A stretch of 64,000 nucleotides of DNA from Sphingopyxis sp. QXT-31 (GCF_001984035.1 NZ_CP019449.1:248001-312000); one strand, 5' to 3'; positions 25,096 through 34,477 are shown, numbered from the stretch's first letter. The notes: generated by a model from the sequence alone, not told the origin. Translations and numbers: made by a program.

Positions 25096-25893
25096 ATGGA
25101 TAGTCCCCTCCGCGAAACGATGGCGCAGCCGGCGGCGGCGACGCGGACGCCCTTTGCGTTGCTCGCCGGACCGGCGATGGCGGGCGATGCGGTCGCGGCG
25201 CTGATGCGGCGCATGGGCCTGCAGCCCGAGGTCTGTGGCGCGGATGCACTGCCGCTGCGGCTGGCGCTGGGACCGCTGACCGCGACGCTCGATCGCGCGG
25301 CGGCCGCGCTGCTCGATTTCGCCGACCCGGCGGACCGGGCGACGAGCAGCCTGGGGATCGGTCTCCTTGGGGACTGGCGTACCAAGGGGGGCTGCTGGGT
25401 GGTCGAGCTGGGTGGGGCGGATGGTGCCGCCGATGCGCCGTCGCCGCCGCTGGTCGATTATCTCAAGCTGCTCGTGCTGTTGATCGATGCCTTCGATGCG
25501 GCGCAGATTTTCTGGTCGCCGGCGCGGCTGTGGACCGGCGCGCCGCAGTTTCGCGGCGCGATCGCCGAGATGCAGGCAAGCGGCATGCCGCCGGTGCTGC
25601 ACCTCGTCGCCTTTCGCCGCCGCGACGACGCGGGGGGCGAGCGTGTCGGGACGCGGGGGCTCGCGGCGTTTGCCGGGCAGGAACTGGAGGCGCCGGTGCC
25701 GCCGGGATGGGACATGGCGGCGATGGTCAAGCGGCTGGCGCGGCTGGCGCTCGACATGATGCTCAACGGCGCGGTGGCACGGGCGCAGCAGGCGCCGGGG
25801 CTGGAGCGCGGCGAAACGGTCGCTCTGACCCCGCAGCCCGCGAGCGGCGCGCGGCCGGCGACGGTGCTGGTCGAGTTCAGCGCCGATCGCTGA
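25096..25893 (+). CDS. protein of unknown function, upstream of AHH nuclease
   Basis: A 265-residue soluble protein that I do not recognise firmly. Part of the C-terminal region (TRGLAAFAGQELEAPVPPGW) is reminiscent of DUF4261. The middle part has a leucine-rich helix (VDYLKLLVLLIDAFDAAQIF) and an FWSPARLWTG motif. No signal peptide or catalytic motif is evident. I chose ATG 25096 (MDSPLRETMAQ). Its TGA overlaps the ATG of the AHH nuclease gene, so the two are translationally coupled and may function together. Confidence 0.6.
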   Translation: MDSPLRETMAQPAAATRTPFALLAGPAMAGDAVAALMRRMGLQPEVCGADALPLRLALGPLTATLDRAAAALLDFADPADRATSSLGIGLLGDWRTKGGCWVVELGGADGAADAPSPPLVDYLKLLVLLIDAFDAAQIFWSPARLWTGAPQFRGAIAEMQASGMPPVLHLVAFRRRDDAGGERVGTRGLAAFAGQELEAPVPPGWDMAAMVKRLARLALDMMLNGAVARAQQAPGLERGETVALTPQPASGARPATVLVEFSADR

Positions 25894-26393
25894 TGGCCGG
25901 GGGCGATCCGCCCGGTCCGCCCCGTTGCCGCTGGTCCGGCGCCGCACCGGCCGAAGCCGGATACCAGCGCCACCATCTGATCCCGGTCGCGCTTCTGCAA
26001 CGGCCGCAGATGGCGGCGATGTTCGCCGATCTCTGCGGCGAGGGCTTCGTGCTGCACCGCTTCGACCTCAACGGGCTGGTGCTGCCGGGGAACGAGCGGC
26101 TGGCGTGGCAGTCGGGGCATGCGCTGCACCGCGGGCCGCACCAGGCGTATAGCGACGTGGTCGCCGCGCGGGTCGAGCAGATCCGGGCATGGCATGCGGG
26201 GGCGGGCGCGGCCGACCCTCCGGCCGCGCGGCGGGTTGCGGCGATGCGGCTACGGCTGTTGCAGGACACGCTGCGCCGTGCGCTGACCGACAGGCACGGC
26301 GCGGCCTTCTGGCTCAACCGCCGCGACCCGATGCGGCTGTTCGCCGACCGGCCCTATCTAGATGCGGCGATCGAGCGGTTGTTCGGGGAGTAG
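25893..26393 (+). CDS. AHH-type HNH/Endo VII-fold nuclease
   Basis: A 166-residue protein with the features of the predicted AHH nuclease family: GYQRHHLIPVALL at 23-35, then FDLNGLVLPGNERLAWQSGH (about 56-75) and LHRGPHQAYSDVVAARVEQI (about 77-96), giving the paired His of the treble-clef HNH superfamily. AHH domains are often toxin tips, but this is a free-standing protein without a delivery domain or signal peptide. Its start overlaps the preceding gene by one base (TGATG). Whether it is a toxin, a defence nuclease or a housekeeping enzyme is open. Confidence 0.72.
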   Translation: MAGGDPPGPPRCRWSGAAPAEAGYQRHHLIPVALLQRPQMAAMFADLCGEGFVLHRFDLNGLVLPGNERLAWQSGHALHRGPHQAYSDVVAARVEQIRAWHAGAGAADPPAARRVAAMRLRLLQDTLRRALTDRHGAAFWLNRRDPMRLFADRPYLDAAIERLFGE

Positions 26394-26428
26394 CGGGTGC
26401 CGGGTTTCGGGCGGGAGGGGGCATTCCT

Positions 26429-26454
26429 AACCCCTCCTCTGACGAGGAGGGGTT
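26429..26454. terminator. hairpin between convergent genes
   Basis: AACCCCTCCTC-TGAC-GAGGAGGGGTT is a perfect 11-bp stem with a 4-base loop between the convergent AHH and nitronate monooxygenase genes. It lacks a clear T-run on either side, so it may be a repeat element rather than an intrinsic terminator. Confidence 0.5.
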
Positions 26455-26494
26455 TGAGGTCTTAAATCGAACCCAAAGCCGACCTATCCCAGAA

Positions 26495-27466
26495 CTACAG
26501 CCGCACCTTCGCCTCCAGCTCGCGCCGGGCCGCCAGATATTGCTCCTCGAGCTGCGCGACGAACGCCGCGACCGGCAGCACGCCGCGCACGGGGCTGATG
26601 CCCTGGCCCGAGCCCCAGATGTCCTTCCACGCCTTGACCTTGGTGTTGCCGCCCGAGCCGAAGTTCATCGTCTTGAGGTCGCCTTCGGGGAGGTTGTCGG
26701 GGTCCATGCCGGCGTTGACGATCGAGCCGCGGAGGTAGTTGCCGTGGACGCCGGTGAAGAGGTTCGAATAGACGATGTCGGCGGCGCGGCCCTCGACGAT
26801 GCCGTTCTTGTAGCCCGGATCGGCATTGGCTTCCTCGGTGGCGATGAAGGCGCTGCCGATATAGGCGAGGTCGGCGCCGCAGGCCTGCGCGGCGAGGATC
26901 GAACGGCCGTGGCCGATCGCGCCCGACAGCGCGATGGGGCCGTCGAACCATTCGCGGATTTCCTGCACCAGCGCGAAGGGCGACTGGACGCCGGCATGGC
27001 CGCCCGCGCCCGCGGCGACGGGGATCAGGCCGTCGGCGCCCTTTTCGACCGCCTTGCGCGCGAAGCGGTCGTCGATGACGTCGTGCAGCGTGATTCCGCC
27101 CCAGCCATGCACCGCCTGATTGAGCTCCTCGCGCGCCCCGAGCGAGGTGATGGTGATCGGCACCTTCCATTTGGCGCAGGTCGCGATGTCGGCCTCGAGC
27201 CGGTCGTTCGACTTGTGGACGATCTGGTTGACCGCATAAGGCGCCGAGAGGCGTTCGGGATTGTCGCGGTCCCAGGCGGCCAGCTCCTCGGTGATCTGGT
27301 GCAGCCATTCGTCGAGCAGGCTCTGCGGGCGGGCGTTGAGCGCGGGGAAGCTGCCGACGACGCCCGCCTTGCACTGCGCGATGACGAGTTCGGGGCCCGA
27401 GACGATGAACAGGGGCGAGCCGATGACGGGCAAGCGCAGGCGGTCGAAGATCGGGGGAAGGGCCAT
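26495..27466 (-). CDS. nitronate monooxygenase family FMN protein
   Basis: A 323-residue TIM-barrel flavoprotein of the 2-nitropropane dioxygenase/nitronate monooxygenase class. The N-terminus (LPVIGSPLFIVSGPELVIAQ) and the FMN phosphate-binding stretch (AAGAGGHAGVQSPFALVQEI, then LSGAIGHGRSILAAQACGAD) are typical. QACGADLAYIGSAFIATEEA closes the active site. The family oxidises alkyl nitronates, but many members have other substrates. I chose ATG 27466 (MALPPIFD), as conservation begins there. Confidence 0.83.
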   Translation of the reverse strand: MALPPIFDRLRLPVIGSPLFIVSGPELVIAQCKAGVVGSFPALNARPQSLLDEWLHQITEELAAWDRDNPERLSAPYAVNQIVHKSNDRLEADIATCAKWKVPITITSLGAREELNQAVHGWGGITLHDVIDDRFARKAVEKGADGLIPVAAGAGGHAGVQSPFALVQEIREWFDGPIALSGAIGHGRSILAAQACGADLAYIGSAFIATEEANADPGYKNGIVEGRAADIVYSNLFTGVHGNYLRGSIVNAGMDPDNLPEGDLKTMNFGSGGNTKVKAWKDIWGSGQGISPVRGVLPVAAFVAQLEEQYLAARRELEAKVRL

Positions 27467-27557
27467 GGAATCACACTCTCCGGTTGCTGTTTGCAACTGA
27501 CCTTAACGTAAACGGAAGGTGTGGCAAGGGGGCGCGATTATCGAAATCGCCAGCGGG

Positions 27558-28784
27558 TCAGAGTCGCGAAAGGTCGATTTCGCCGTGCCGATCGAGCCAC
27601 TGCGGCGCCTCGGGCATCGGATATTTGAGCCCGGTCGCGCAGTTGAACAGGACGGTGCGCTCGTCGGGATCGACGAAGCCGTCCTTCACCGCCTGATGAT
27701 AAGCGGCGAGCGTAGCGCCGCCTTCGGGACAGAGCAGCAGGCCGTCCTTGCGCGCGGCGGCATCGACCGCGGCGAGGATCGCGGGGTCGCCGACCGCGAG
27801 CGCACGGCCGCCCGAAGCGCGCACGGCGCGGAGGATCAGGAAGTCGCCGACCGCGCGCGGCACGCGAATGCCCGCGGCGACGGTCGCGGCATCCTCCCAT
27901 CGTTCGGCATGCTCCTCGCCCGCCTCAAAGGCGCGGACGATCGGGGCGCAGCCCGAGGCCTGCACGGCGTACATGCGCGGGCGCTTCGGGCCTATCCAGC
28001 CGAGCGCTTCGAGTTCGTCGAAGGCCTTCCACATGCCGATGAGGCCGGTGCCGCCGCCGGTGGGGTAGAAGATCGCGTCGGGCAGTTCCCAGCCGAACTG
28101 CGCCGCGAGTTCGAGCCCCATCGTCTTCTTGCCCTCGATCCGGTAAGGCTCCTTGAGCGTCGAGAAATCGAACCAGCGCCCCTCGGCGGCGCCGCGCGCG
28201 ACGATCGCGCCGCAATCGTCAATCTGGCCGTTGACGCGCCAGACGCGCGCGCCCTGCGCAGCGATCTCGCGGACGTTGATCTCGGGGGTTTCCTCGGGCG
28301 CGAGGACGATGGCCTCGATCCCGCAGCGCGAGGCATAGGCGGCGAGTGCGGCGCCAGCGTTGCCGTTGGTCGGCATCGCGATGCGCGCGACGTCGAGTTC
28401 GCGCGCCATCGCCACCGCCATGACGAGACCGCGCGCCTTGAACGACCCCGTGGGCAGGCGCCCCTCGTCCTTGACCAGAACTTGGGCGCCGCCCGAGCGC
28501 GGGATGGGGACGAGCGGGGTCTCGATCTCGCCGAGCGAGACGATGCTGGCGGTGCGGCGCACAGGCAGCAGCTCGCGCCAGCGCCAGAGGTCCGTGGGCC
28601 GCGCCTCGAGCGCGTCGCGGCTGAGCGCGGCGCCGGCGGCGGGGAGGTCGTAGCGGACCAGCAAGGGCCGGCCGGCGGCGGAGAGGCCGTGGAGTTGGTC
28701 GGCCGCATAGGTCTCGCCGGTCAGCGAACATTCGAGATGGGTGACGAAGGTCGGGCGGTCGGTGTGGAGATTGGCGTTTATCAT
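27558..28784 (-). CDS. thrC: threonine synthase (PLP fold type II)
   Basis: A 408-residue PLP enzyme converting O-phosphohomoserine to threonine. PLP lysine: GRLPTGSFKARGLVMAVAM. The phosphate loop is FYPTGGGTGLIGMWKAF and the asparagine contact is MPTNGNAGAALAAYA. The N-terminus (THLECSLTGETYAADQ) resembles threonine synthases that open with a short metal-ribbon-like region, though few cysteines remain. The ATG at 28784 overlaps the stop codon of the upstream GNAT-nitrilase gene. Other type II PLP enzymes are possible, but threonine synthase fits best. Confidence 0.82.
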   Translation of the reverse strand: MINANLHTDRPTFVTHLECSLTGETYAADQLHGLSAAGRPLLVRYDLPAAGAALSRDALEARPTDLWRWRELLPVRRTASIVSLGEIETPLVPIPRSGGAQVLVKDEGRLPTGSFKARGLVMAVAMARELDVARIAMPTNGNAGAALAAYASRCGIEAIVLAPEETPEINVREIAAQGARVWRVNGQIDDCGAIVARGAAEGRWFDFSTLKEPYRIEGKKTMGLELAAQFGWELPDAIFYPTGGGTGLIGMWKAFDELEALGWIGPKRPRMYAVQASGCAPIVRAFEAGEEHAERWEDAATVAAGIRVPRAVGDFLILRAVRASGGRALAVGDPAILAAVDAAARKDGLLLCPEGGATLAAYHQAVKDGFVDPDERTVLFNCATGLKYPMPEAPQWLDRHGEIDLSRL

Positions 28785-30361
28785 CAGCGCGACCCGATGC
28801 CCGGCGCCTGCGCGTCCTTCCAGTCCACCCGATAGAGGTCGAAGCGGCGGTCGCGGAGGTTCTGGACCGCGCCGCTCTGGCGGCTGGTGAGCAGGTCGGC
28901 GAGGCTCAAATCGGCGATGGCGATCGTTTCGGTATTGGGCGCGGTGTCGGCGGCGACGCCGTCGCGCGCGAAGGCGAAGTCCGACGGGGTCAGGATCGCG
29001 CTCTCCGCATAATGAATGTCCATATTCTCGACGTTGGGCAGATTGCCGACGACGCCCGAGGTGATGACATAGCATTGATTCTCGACCGCGCGCGCATGGC
29101 AGCAATAGCGGACGCGGAGATAGCCGCGGCGCTCGTCGGTGCAGAAGGGAACGAAGAGCATCATCGCGCCCTGGTTGACGAGGTGGCGCGCGAGTTCGGG
29201 GAATTCGCTGTCGTAGCAGATCATCACCCCGATCGGCCCGCAGTCGGTGTTGATCGCATCGGCGCCGTGGCCGCCCTTGATGTTCCACCAGCGTCGCTCG
29301 GATGGGGTGGGGTGCAATTTCTGCTGCGTATGCACCGATCCGTCGCGCAGGAAGACATAGGCGATGTTGCGGATGTCGCCATTGGGCATGCGCGTCGGGT
29401 GCGAGCCGCCGATGATGTTGATATTATAGCCCACCGCGAGCTTTTCCATGAAGGCGACATAGCGGTCGGTGTAATCGGCGATCTTCTCGATCGCCTGTTG
29501 GGGCTCCAGCTTCTTCTTTTCGATCGACAGCAATTCCAGCGTGTAAAGTTCGGGAAAGACGACAAAGTCTGCCTTGTAGTCGGCGGCGACGTCGACGAAA
29601 TATTCGACCTGTTCCTCGAACTCCTCGATCTTGGCGATGCCGCGCATCTGAAACTGCACGGTCGCGACGCGCACCGAGGCGGGCAGGCGGTCGGGGACCG
29701 CGCCACGCGCCTTGGGGTTCGCGGCATCCTGCGGCTCGAGCGGGTTTTCCCAGTACATCAGCACCGCATGGCCGCCGCTGTCGAGGTCGCGGCGATCATA
29801 GTGGTGAAGCACGCGGCGCGCCTCGAAGCCCTGCGCGATCTGGAAGTTGATGACGGGATCTCGCAGCTGCTTTTCGACGACGGCGTCAAGATAATCCTGC
29901 GGGTCGGGATATTTGCGGCGGCGGCGGGCATAGCCCGGCATGCGGCCGCCGAAGGCGATGCCCTTCAGCTCCCAGGATTGGCAGAGCTCCTGGCGCTTGC
30001 GGTAAAAACGCTGGCCGATACGCAGGCGGCGGTAATCGGGGTCGACGCACACCTCCATGCCATAGAGGATGTCGCCGTCGGGGTCGTGGCTGGTGCCGAA
30101 GCCGCCGCCGCTGATCGCCGACCAGCGATGGTCGGTGAAAACCTCCTCCTGCGGCACGATCAATGTTGCGCAGAGGCCGACGATCGTGCCTTCATATTCG
30201 GCGACGAACTGGCCTTCGGGGAAATTGTTGATCTGGCCGCGGATCTGCGCCGCCGAATAGCCTTCGCCGCGGCCATAGACCTTGGCGGTGAGGCGCGCGA
30301 TCGCGGCGGCGTCGCGGGGGGCGGAGTTGCGGATGACGAGCTTCGCTTTGGTGGAGTCCAT
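28784..30361 (-). CDS. GNAT acetyltransferase fused to carbon-nitrogen hydrolase
   Basis: A 525-residue bifunctional protein. Residues 1-210 form a GNAT domain (YGMEVCVDPDYRRLRIGQRF, with the acetyl-CoA loop). Residues from about 228 form a nitrilase/CN-hydrolase domain with the E-K-C triad: VVFPELYTLE, QKLHPTPSERRWW and GVMICYDSEFPELARHLV. The enzyme may amidate or hydrolyse an amide after acetyl transfer; the substrate is unknown. The fusion is widespread in proteobacteria. Four-base overlap with thrC suggests an operon. Confidence 0.88.
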   Translation of the reverse strand: MDSTKAKLVIRNSAPRDAAAIARLTAKVYGRGEGYSAAQIRGQINNFPEGQFVAEYEGTIVGLCATLIVPQEEVFTDHRWSAISGGGFGTSHDPDGDILYGMEVCVDPDYRRLRIGQRFYRKRQELCQSWELKGIAFGGRMPGYARRRRKYPDPQDYLDAVVEKQLRDPVINFQIAQGFEARRVLHHYDRRDLDSGGHAVLMYWENPLEPQDAANPKARGAVPDRLPASVRVATVQFQMRGIAKIEEFEEQVEYFVDVAADYKADFVVFPELYTLELLSIEKKKLEPQQAIEKIADYTDRYVAFMEKLAVGYNINIIGGSHPTRMPNGDIRNIAYVFLRDGSVHTQQKLHPTPSERRWWNIKGGHGADAINTDCGPIGVMICYDSEFPELARHLVNQGAMMLFVPFCTDERRGYLRVRYCCHARAVENQCYVITSGVVGNLPNVENMDIHYAESAILTPSDFAFARDGVAADTAPNTETIAIADLSLADLLTSRQSGAVQNLRDRRFDLYRVDWKDAQAPGIGSR

Positions 30362-30456
30362 GGGGCCTGCATAGGGGGAGTGGGGACGGGCTGTCCATCG
30401 CCACTACTGGCGAAGCGCGGTTCGGGTTCCCATCTTGGCGGCGAAGGAGCACCGTC

Positions 30457-30837
30457 ATGACCGAACGCAGGATGCTGATCCCCGACGCGGGCCACCCGAC
30501 CACGATCGCACCGCACCCGGGGCGGGTCGAAGTAAGGATCGGCGACCGAGTGATCGCCGATACGAAAGCGGCGGTCGCTCTGCGCGAAGCGAGCTATCCC
30601 GTAGTGCTCTATATCCCCCGCGCCGACGTCGACATGGCGCAGCTGCAGGCGTCGAGCCATAGCAGCTATTGCCCGTATAAGGGCGAGGCGGGCTATTTCG
30701 ACCTGCCGGCGCTGGGCGCGGCGGGGGCGAATGCGGTTTGGACCTATGAGGCGCCTTATGACGCGGTGGCCGCGATCGCGGGGCACCTTGCCTTCTATCC
30801 CGACCGGGCGACGTTCGTCGAACATCCGGCGGGATAG
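30457..30837 (+). CDS. DUF427 protein
   Basis: A 126-residue protein with the DUF427 signatures RVEVRIGDRVIADTKAAVAL, PVVLYIPRADVDM, SSYCPYKGEAGYFDL and AIAGHLAFYPDRATF. The fold is a small beta-tent of unknown function. It is divergent from the GNAT-nitrilase gene and convergent with the GGDEF gene (seven bases apart). Confidence 0.85.
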   Translation: MTERRMLIPDAGHPTTIAPHPGRVEVRIGDRVIADTKAAVALREASYPVVLYIPRADVDMAQLQASSHSSYCPYKGEAGYFDLPALGAAGANAVWTYEAPYDAVAAIAGHLAFYPDRATFVEHPAG

Positions 30838-30843
30838 GCGGCC

Positions 30844-31974
30844 CTACTCCGCGCCGGCGATTTCGACCCGGTTGCGGCCGTTCTGCTTGGCGCGGTAGAG
30901 CGCGTCGTCGGCAGCCTTGAGCGCCGCGCGCGCGTCGCCGAAGCCGAAGATGTCGGCGACCCCGCCCGAGAAGGTGATCTGGCCGAAGGGCTCGTCGGTC
31001 TTGCGGTTGATCAGGCGGCGCGCGGCGAGATGCTCGCGCGCCTGGTCGAGCCGTTCGGCGGCGGCGGCGGGATTCTTGCCGCGGAAGAGCATGACGAATT
31101 CCTCGCCGCCGTGGCGCGCGACATGGCATTGGTCGTCGCTGATCTGCGACAGCGTATCGGCGATGGCTTTCAGTACGCGGTCGCCGGCCTCGTGGCCGTG
31201 CGCGTCGTTGATCGCCTTGAAATTGTCGATGTCGCAGAAGGCGACGCTGAGCGGTTCCATCGCCGCCTGCGCGTCGCGATACTGGCGTTCGAGCAGTTCC
31301 TCGAACGCGCGGCGGTTGGGCAGGCCGGTGAGATAGTCGATCTCGGCATCGCGCTTGGCGCGTTCGAGGCTGCGGCGGAGCGACTTCGCTTCCTCCTCGC
31401 TCTTGCGCATCTCGTCCTCGGCCTTGCGCGTGCGTTCGAGCATCGTCTTGGCGAGGTCCGCGAGGTTCGAGACGATCTGGCCGGTTTTCTGGAGCTGCTC
31501 GAGGTCGGTGACATGCTGTTCGAGCTCGCTGCCGTAATCGGCGGCGTGCTTGTGCGCGGATTTGCTCTGCGCCTGGAAGGCGTCGAGATTGGTCTCGAGC
31601 CGTGCCATCAGCCGTTCGAGCTCGGCCTGCGCCGAGCTGCCGGCGACTTCCTCGGTCAGCTCGTCGAGCCAGGCTTGGGTGACGCCGCCATTGCCGGTGC
31701 GCGCGGTGATCTGGCGCGCGAGGCGTGGGTTGTTGCCCGAAAAGGCGCTGTGCGCGAGCAGCAGATTGGGCGGCGTGACGTCGAGGCCGTTGTCGAGCAG
31801 GAAGGTGCCGATCGCCTCGATCAGGTCGCGGCGCGCGAGCCGCGCGAGGTCGCGCACCCCGCCGGGTTCGGTCGCATCCTGCTGCGAAGCCTCGCCGGCC
31901 CGGGATTGTCGAAGCCCCAGCCAGCCAAGAAGCCGCCCGACCGGCTCACCAGAGGAAGATGCGAAAGTGGTCAT
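30844..31974 (-). CDS. GGDEF diguanylate cyclase
   Basis: A 376-residue cytoplasmic protein. Residues 1-140 form an uncharacterised helical region, 140-205 a coiled coil (EEEAKSLRRSLERAKRDAE), and 210-370 a GGDEF domain: DYLTGLPNRRAFEELL, FCDIDNFKAINDAHGH and the active-site loop ARHGGEEFVMLF (GGEEF). This should make cyclic di-GMP. The inhibitory RXXD I-site five residues before GGEEF is absent (ISDDQ occurs there). There is no transmembrane or known sensory domain. It is probably a stand-alone signalling enzyme. Confidence 0.9.
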   Translation of the reverse strand: MTTFASSSGEPVGRLLGWLGLRQSRAGEASQQDATEPGGVRDLARLARRDLIEAIGTFLLDNGLDVTPPNLLLAHSAFSGNNPRLARQITARTGNGGVTQAWLDELTEEVAGSSAQAELERLMARLETNLDAFQAQSKSAHKHAADYGSELEQHVTDLEQLQKTGQIVSNLADLAKTMLERTRKAEDEMRKSEEEAKSLRRSLERAKRDAEIDYLTGLPNRRAFEELLERQYRDAQAAMEPLSVAFCDIDNFKAINDAHGHEAGDRVLKAIADTLSQISDDQCHVARHGGEEFVMLFRGKNPAAAAERLDQAREHLAARRLINRKTDEPFGQITFSGGVADIFGFGDARAALKAADDALYRAKQNGRNRVEIAGAE

Positions 31975-32203
31975 GCGACGTTTAACGGCCGCGGCCGGAC
32001 AGGATTAAGCGCGGTTTACCATGAGCGCGCCGATCCGCGGCAAGCGCCCGATATGACGCATTTTTTTCTCCATCGACCCGCGAGATTATGGCGCGATCCG
32101 AAAAAAGATGAAAAAAAATCGCAAGGCCTGTCGATTCGAGCGCGCGCCGTTCGTCGTCTGGACAGGAGGCCGATGCCGGCTTTCGATTTTGAGGAGGAAT
32201 ACG

Positions 32204-32635
32204 ATGCGTGTGATGGTTTTCGTCAAGGCGACCGAGGACAGCGAAAAGGGCCTGCCGCCGACCGACGAGATGACCGAGATGTTCGAGGCGATGGGCAAGT
32301 TCAACGAGGAACTCGTCAACGCCGGCGTGATGGTCGACGGCGACGGGCTGAAGCCCTCGTCGCACGGCAAGCGCATCGCGTTCGACGGCCCGAACCGGTC
32401 GGTGATCGACGGTCCCTTCGCAGAGACGCGCGAGTTGGTCGCGGGTTACTGGGTCTGGGAAGTCAAGGACATGGACGAGGCGGTCGCCTGGGCGAAGCGC
32501 TGTCCGAACCCGATGCCGGGGCCGAGCGAACTCGAAATCCGCCCCTTCTACGAGATGGAGGATTTCGGCGATGCGGTGACCCCCGAGATCCTGGCGCACG
32601 ACCAGATGCTGCGCGACAAGCTCGCCGGCGAATAA
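32204..32635 (+). CDS. YCII-domain (DGPF) protein
   Basis: A 143-residue protein with the YCII/DGPF signature: RVMVFVKATEDSEKGLPPTD, then VIDGPFAETRELVAGYWVWE and the alpha-beta end SELEIRPFYEMEDFGD. Start ATG 32204 follows GAGGAGGAA. YCII proteins are small dimeric alpha-beta proteins that co-occur with ECF42-type sigma factors. The sigma factor gene follows 57 bases downstream, so co-transcription is likely. Confidence 0.87.
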   Translation: MRVMVFVKATEDSEKGLPPTDEMTEMFEAMGKFNEELVNAGVMVDGDGLKPSSHGKRIAFDGPNRSVIDGPFAETRELVAGYWVWEVKDMDEAVAWAKRCPNPMPGPSELEIRPFYEMEDFGDAVTPEILAHDQMLRDKLAGE

Positions 32636-32692
32636 GCGCCGCGCGCCGCCGCCATGCTTGCCTCTCCCGGCGCTTTCGCCGAGAAGGCCGGC

Positions 32693-33964
32693 ATGGCGGA
32701 ATCGGCCGCAGAGCACACCCACCGCGCGATCGAGGCGGTGTACCGGATCGAGCGCGCGCGGCTGATCGCCGGCCTCGCGCGGATGACGCGCGACGTCGAC
32801 CGCGCCGAGGAACTGGCGCAGGAGGCGCTGCTCACTGCGCTGACCGACTGGCCGCGGATGGGCGTCCCCGACAATCCCCGCGCCTGGCTGATGGCGGCGG
32901 CGAAGCGGCGCGCGATCGACGGCTTTCGGCGCAGCGCGATGGCGAGCCGCAAGCATGACGAACTGGCACGCGACATGGACGAAGCCGACGACAGCGTCGC
33001 GGCGATCGAGGCTGCGATCGACGACGAACTGGGCGACGAACTGCTCGGGCTGATCTTCGCCGCCTGTCACCCGGTGATCGCGCCCGAAGCGCGCGCCGCG
33101 CTGACGCTGCGGCTGGTCGGCGGGCTGACGGTCGAGGAGATTGCGCGCGCCTTCCTGTCGAACGAGCCCGCGATCGCGGCGCGGATCACGCGTGCCAAGA
33201 AGGCGATCGCCAAGGCGGGCGTCGCGTTCGAGGTGCCGCGCGGCGCCGAGCTGGCGGCGCGGCGCGCGTCGGTGCTCGAGGTCGTGTATCTCATCTTCAA
33301 CGAGGGCTATGCCGCGACCGCGGGGCCGTCGCTGGTGCGCCCGCCGCTCTGCGCCGAGGCGCAGCGGCTGGGGCGCATTCTGGCGGGGCTGATGCCGGAC
33401 GAGCCCGAGGTGCTGGGGCTGCTGGCGCTGATGGAGATCCAGGCGTCGCGGCTGGTCGCGCGCGCCGGGCCCGACGGGCGCTTCGTGCCGCTGACCGAAC
33501 AGAACCGGGCGCGCTGGGACCAGCTGCTGATCCGCCGCGGGCTGAAGGCGCTGGAGCGGGCCGAGGCGCTGGGCGGTGCCGACGGGCCCTATGCGCTGCA
33601 GGCGGCGCTGGCGGCGTGCCATGCGCGGGCGCGGCGCGCCGAGGATACCGACTGGGCACGGATCGCCGGGCTCTACGACCGGCTGGGGCAGGTCATGCCG
33701 TCGCCGGTGGTCGAACTGAACCGCGCGGTCGCGCACAGCATGGCATTCGGCCCCGAGGCGGGGCTGGAGCTGGTCGATGCAATCGCGGACGAGGCGCTGC
33801 TGCGCAACTATGCCCCACTGCCCGCCGCTCGCGGCGATTTCCTGTTCCGCGCCGGGCGGCTGGGCGAGGCGAAGGCGGCGTTCGAGACGGCCGCGACGCT
33901 CGCGCGCAACGACCGCGAGCGCGAATGGCTGCTGGCGCGGGCGATGCGATGTGAAACCCGGTGA
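32693..33964 (+). CDS. ECF42-type RNA polymerase sigma factor
   Basis: A 423-residue protein. Sigma2 region: TRDVDRAEELAQEALLTALT then AKRRAIDGFRR. Sigma4 region: GGLTVEEIARAFLSNEPAIA. A long C-terminal extension (from about 185, including EVVYLIFNEGYAATAG and LNRAVAHSMAFGPEAGLELV) is the TPR-like DUF6596 domain that defines the ECF42 group. ECF42 members have no classical anti-sigma factor and are controlled through this extension and YCII proteins. I chose ATG 32693; the frame also opens at 32654. Confidence 0.88.
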   Translation: MAESAAEHTHRAIEAVYRIERARLIAGLARMTRDVDRAEELAQEALLTALTDWPRMGVPDNPRAWLMAAAKRRAIDGFRRSAMASRKHDELARDMDEADDSVAAIEAAIDDELGDELLGLIFAACHPVIAPEARAALTLRLVGGLTVEEIARAFLSNEPAIAARITRAKKAIAKAGVAFEVPRGAELAARRASVLEVVYLIFNEGYAATAGPSLVRPPLCAEAQRLGRILAGLMPDEPEVLGLLALMEIQASRLVARAGPDGRFVPLTEQNRARWDQLLIRRGLKALERAEALGGADGPYALQAALAACHARARRAEDTDWARIAGLYDRLGQVMPSPVVELNRAVAHSMAFGPEAGLELVDAIADEALLRNYAPLPAARGDFLFRAGRLGEAKAAFETAATLARNDREREWLLARAMRCETR

Positions 33965-34039
33965 GGGCGGCTTGGCCTTTCGCGCGGCTGTCGATATGGT
34001 TTTCGCCAGAGGCCGGTAAAGACTAGCGGGAGCCGATCG

Positions 34040-34477
34040 ATGGCGGGCAATAAGGAGGTCGTGCTGCTGTCGGGCGGCAATCCGCAGATCGCCAAGGGCG
34101 ACGGCGACCGGCCGGTGCAGGAGTATATCGCGGCGATGCCGGGGTGGAAGAGCGCGGCGGGCAAGAAGCTCGACGCGCTAATCGTCGCCACGGTGCCCGA
34201 GGTCGAGAAGGCGGTGCGCTGGAACTCGCCCTTCTATGGCGTGCCGGGGCAGGGGTGGTTCCTCTGTTTCCACTGCTTCAACAAGTACATCAAGATCACC
34301 TGGTTCCGCGGTCGGCAGCTCGACCCTGTGCCGCCGGTCGGATCGAAGGACCCCGATGCGCGCTATTTCCATATCCATGAGGATGAGGCGATCGACGAGG
34401 AATTGCTGGTGAGCTGGATCCGGCAGGCGGCCGCGATCCCCGGCTGGATATCCCATGCAAAGGACAAGGCGAAATGA
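34040..34477 (+). CDS. DUF1801 protein (first of two)
   Basis: A 145-residue protein with the DUF1801/YdhG fold pattern: RPVQEYIAAMPGWKSAAGKK, EVEKAVRWNSPFYGVPGQGW then FHCFNKYIKITWFRG. Structurally these resemble iron-chaperone or frataxin-like folds; the function is unknown. It overlaps the next DUF1801 gene by four bases (ATGA). The group YCII-sigma-DUF1801-DUF1801 is on one strand. Confidence 0.82.
   Translation: MAGNKEVVLLSGGNPQIAKGDGDRPVQEYIAAMPGWKSAAGKKLDALIVATVPEVEKAVRWNSPFYGVPGQGWFLCFHCFNKYIKITWFRGRQLDPVPPVGSKDPDARYFHIHEDEAIDEELLVSWIRQAAAIPGWISHAKDKAK

Noticed and set aside
31975-32203. A-rich stretches between the GGDEF and YCII genes as a promoter
   Set aside because: Runs of A/T (gcatttttttctcc, gatgaaaaaaaatcgc) are present, but no convincing -35/-10 pair or ECF-type motif could be fixed.
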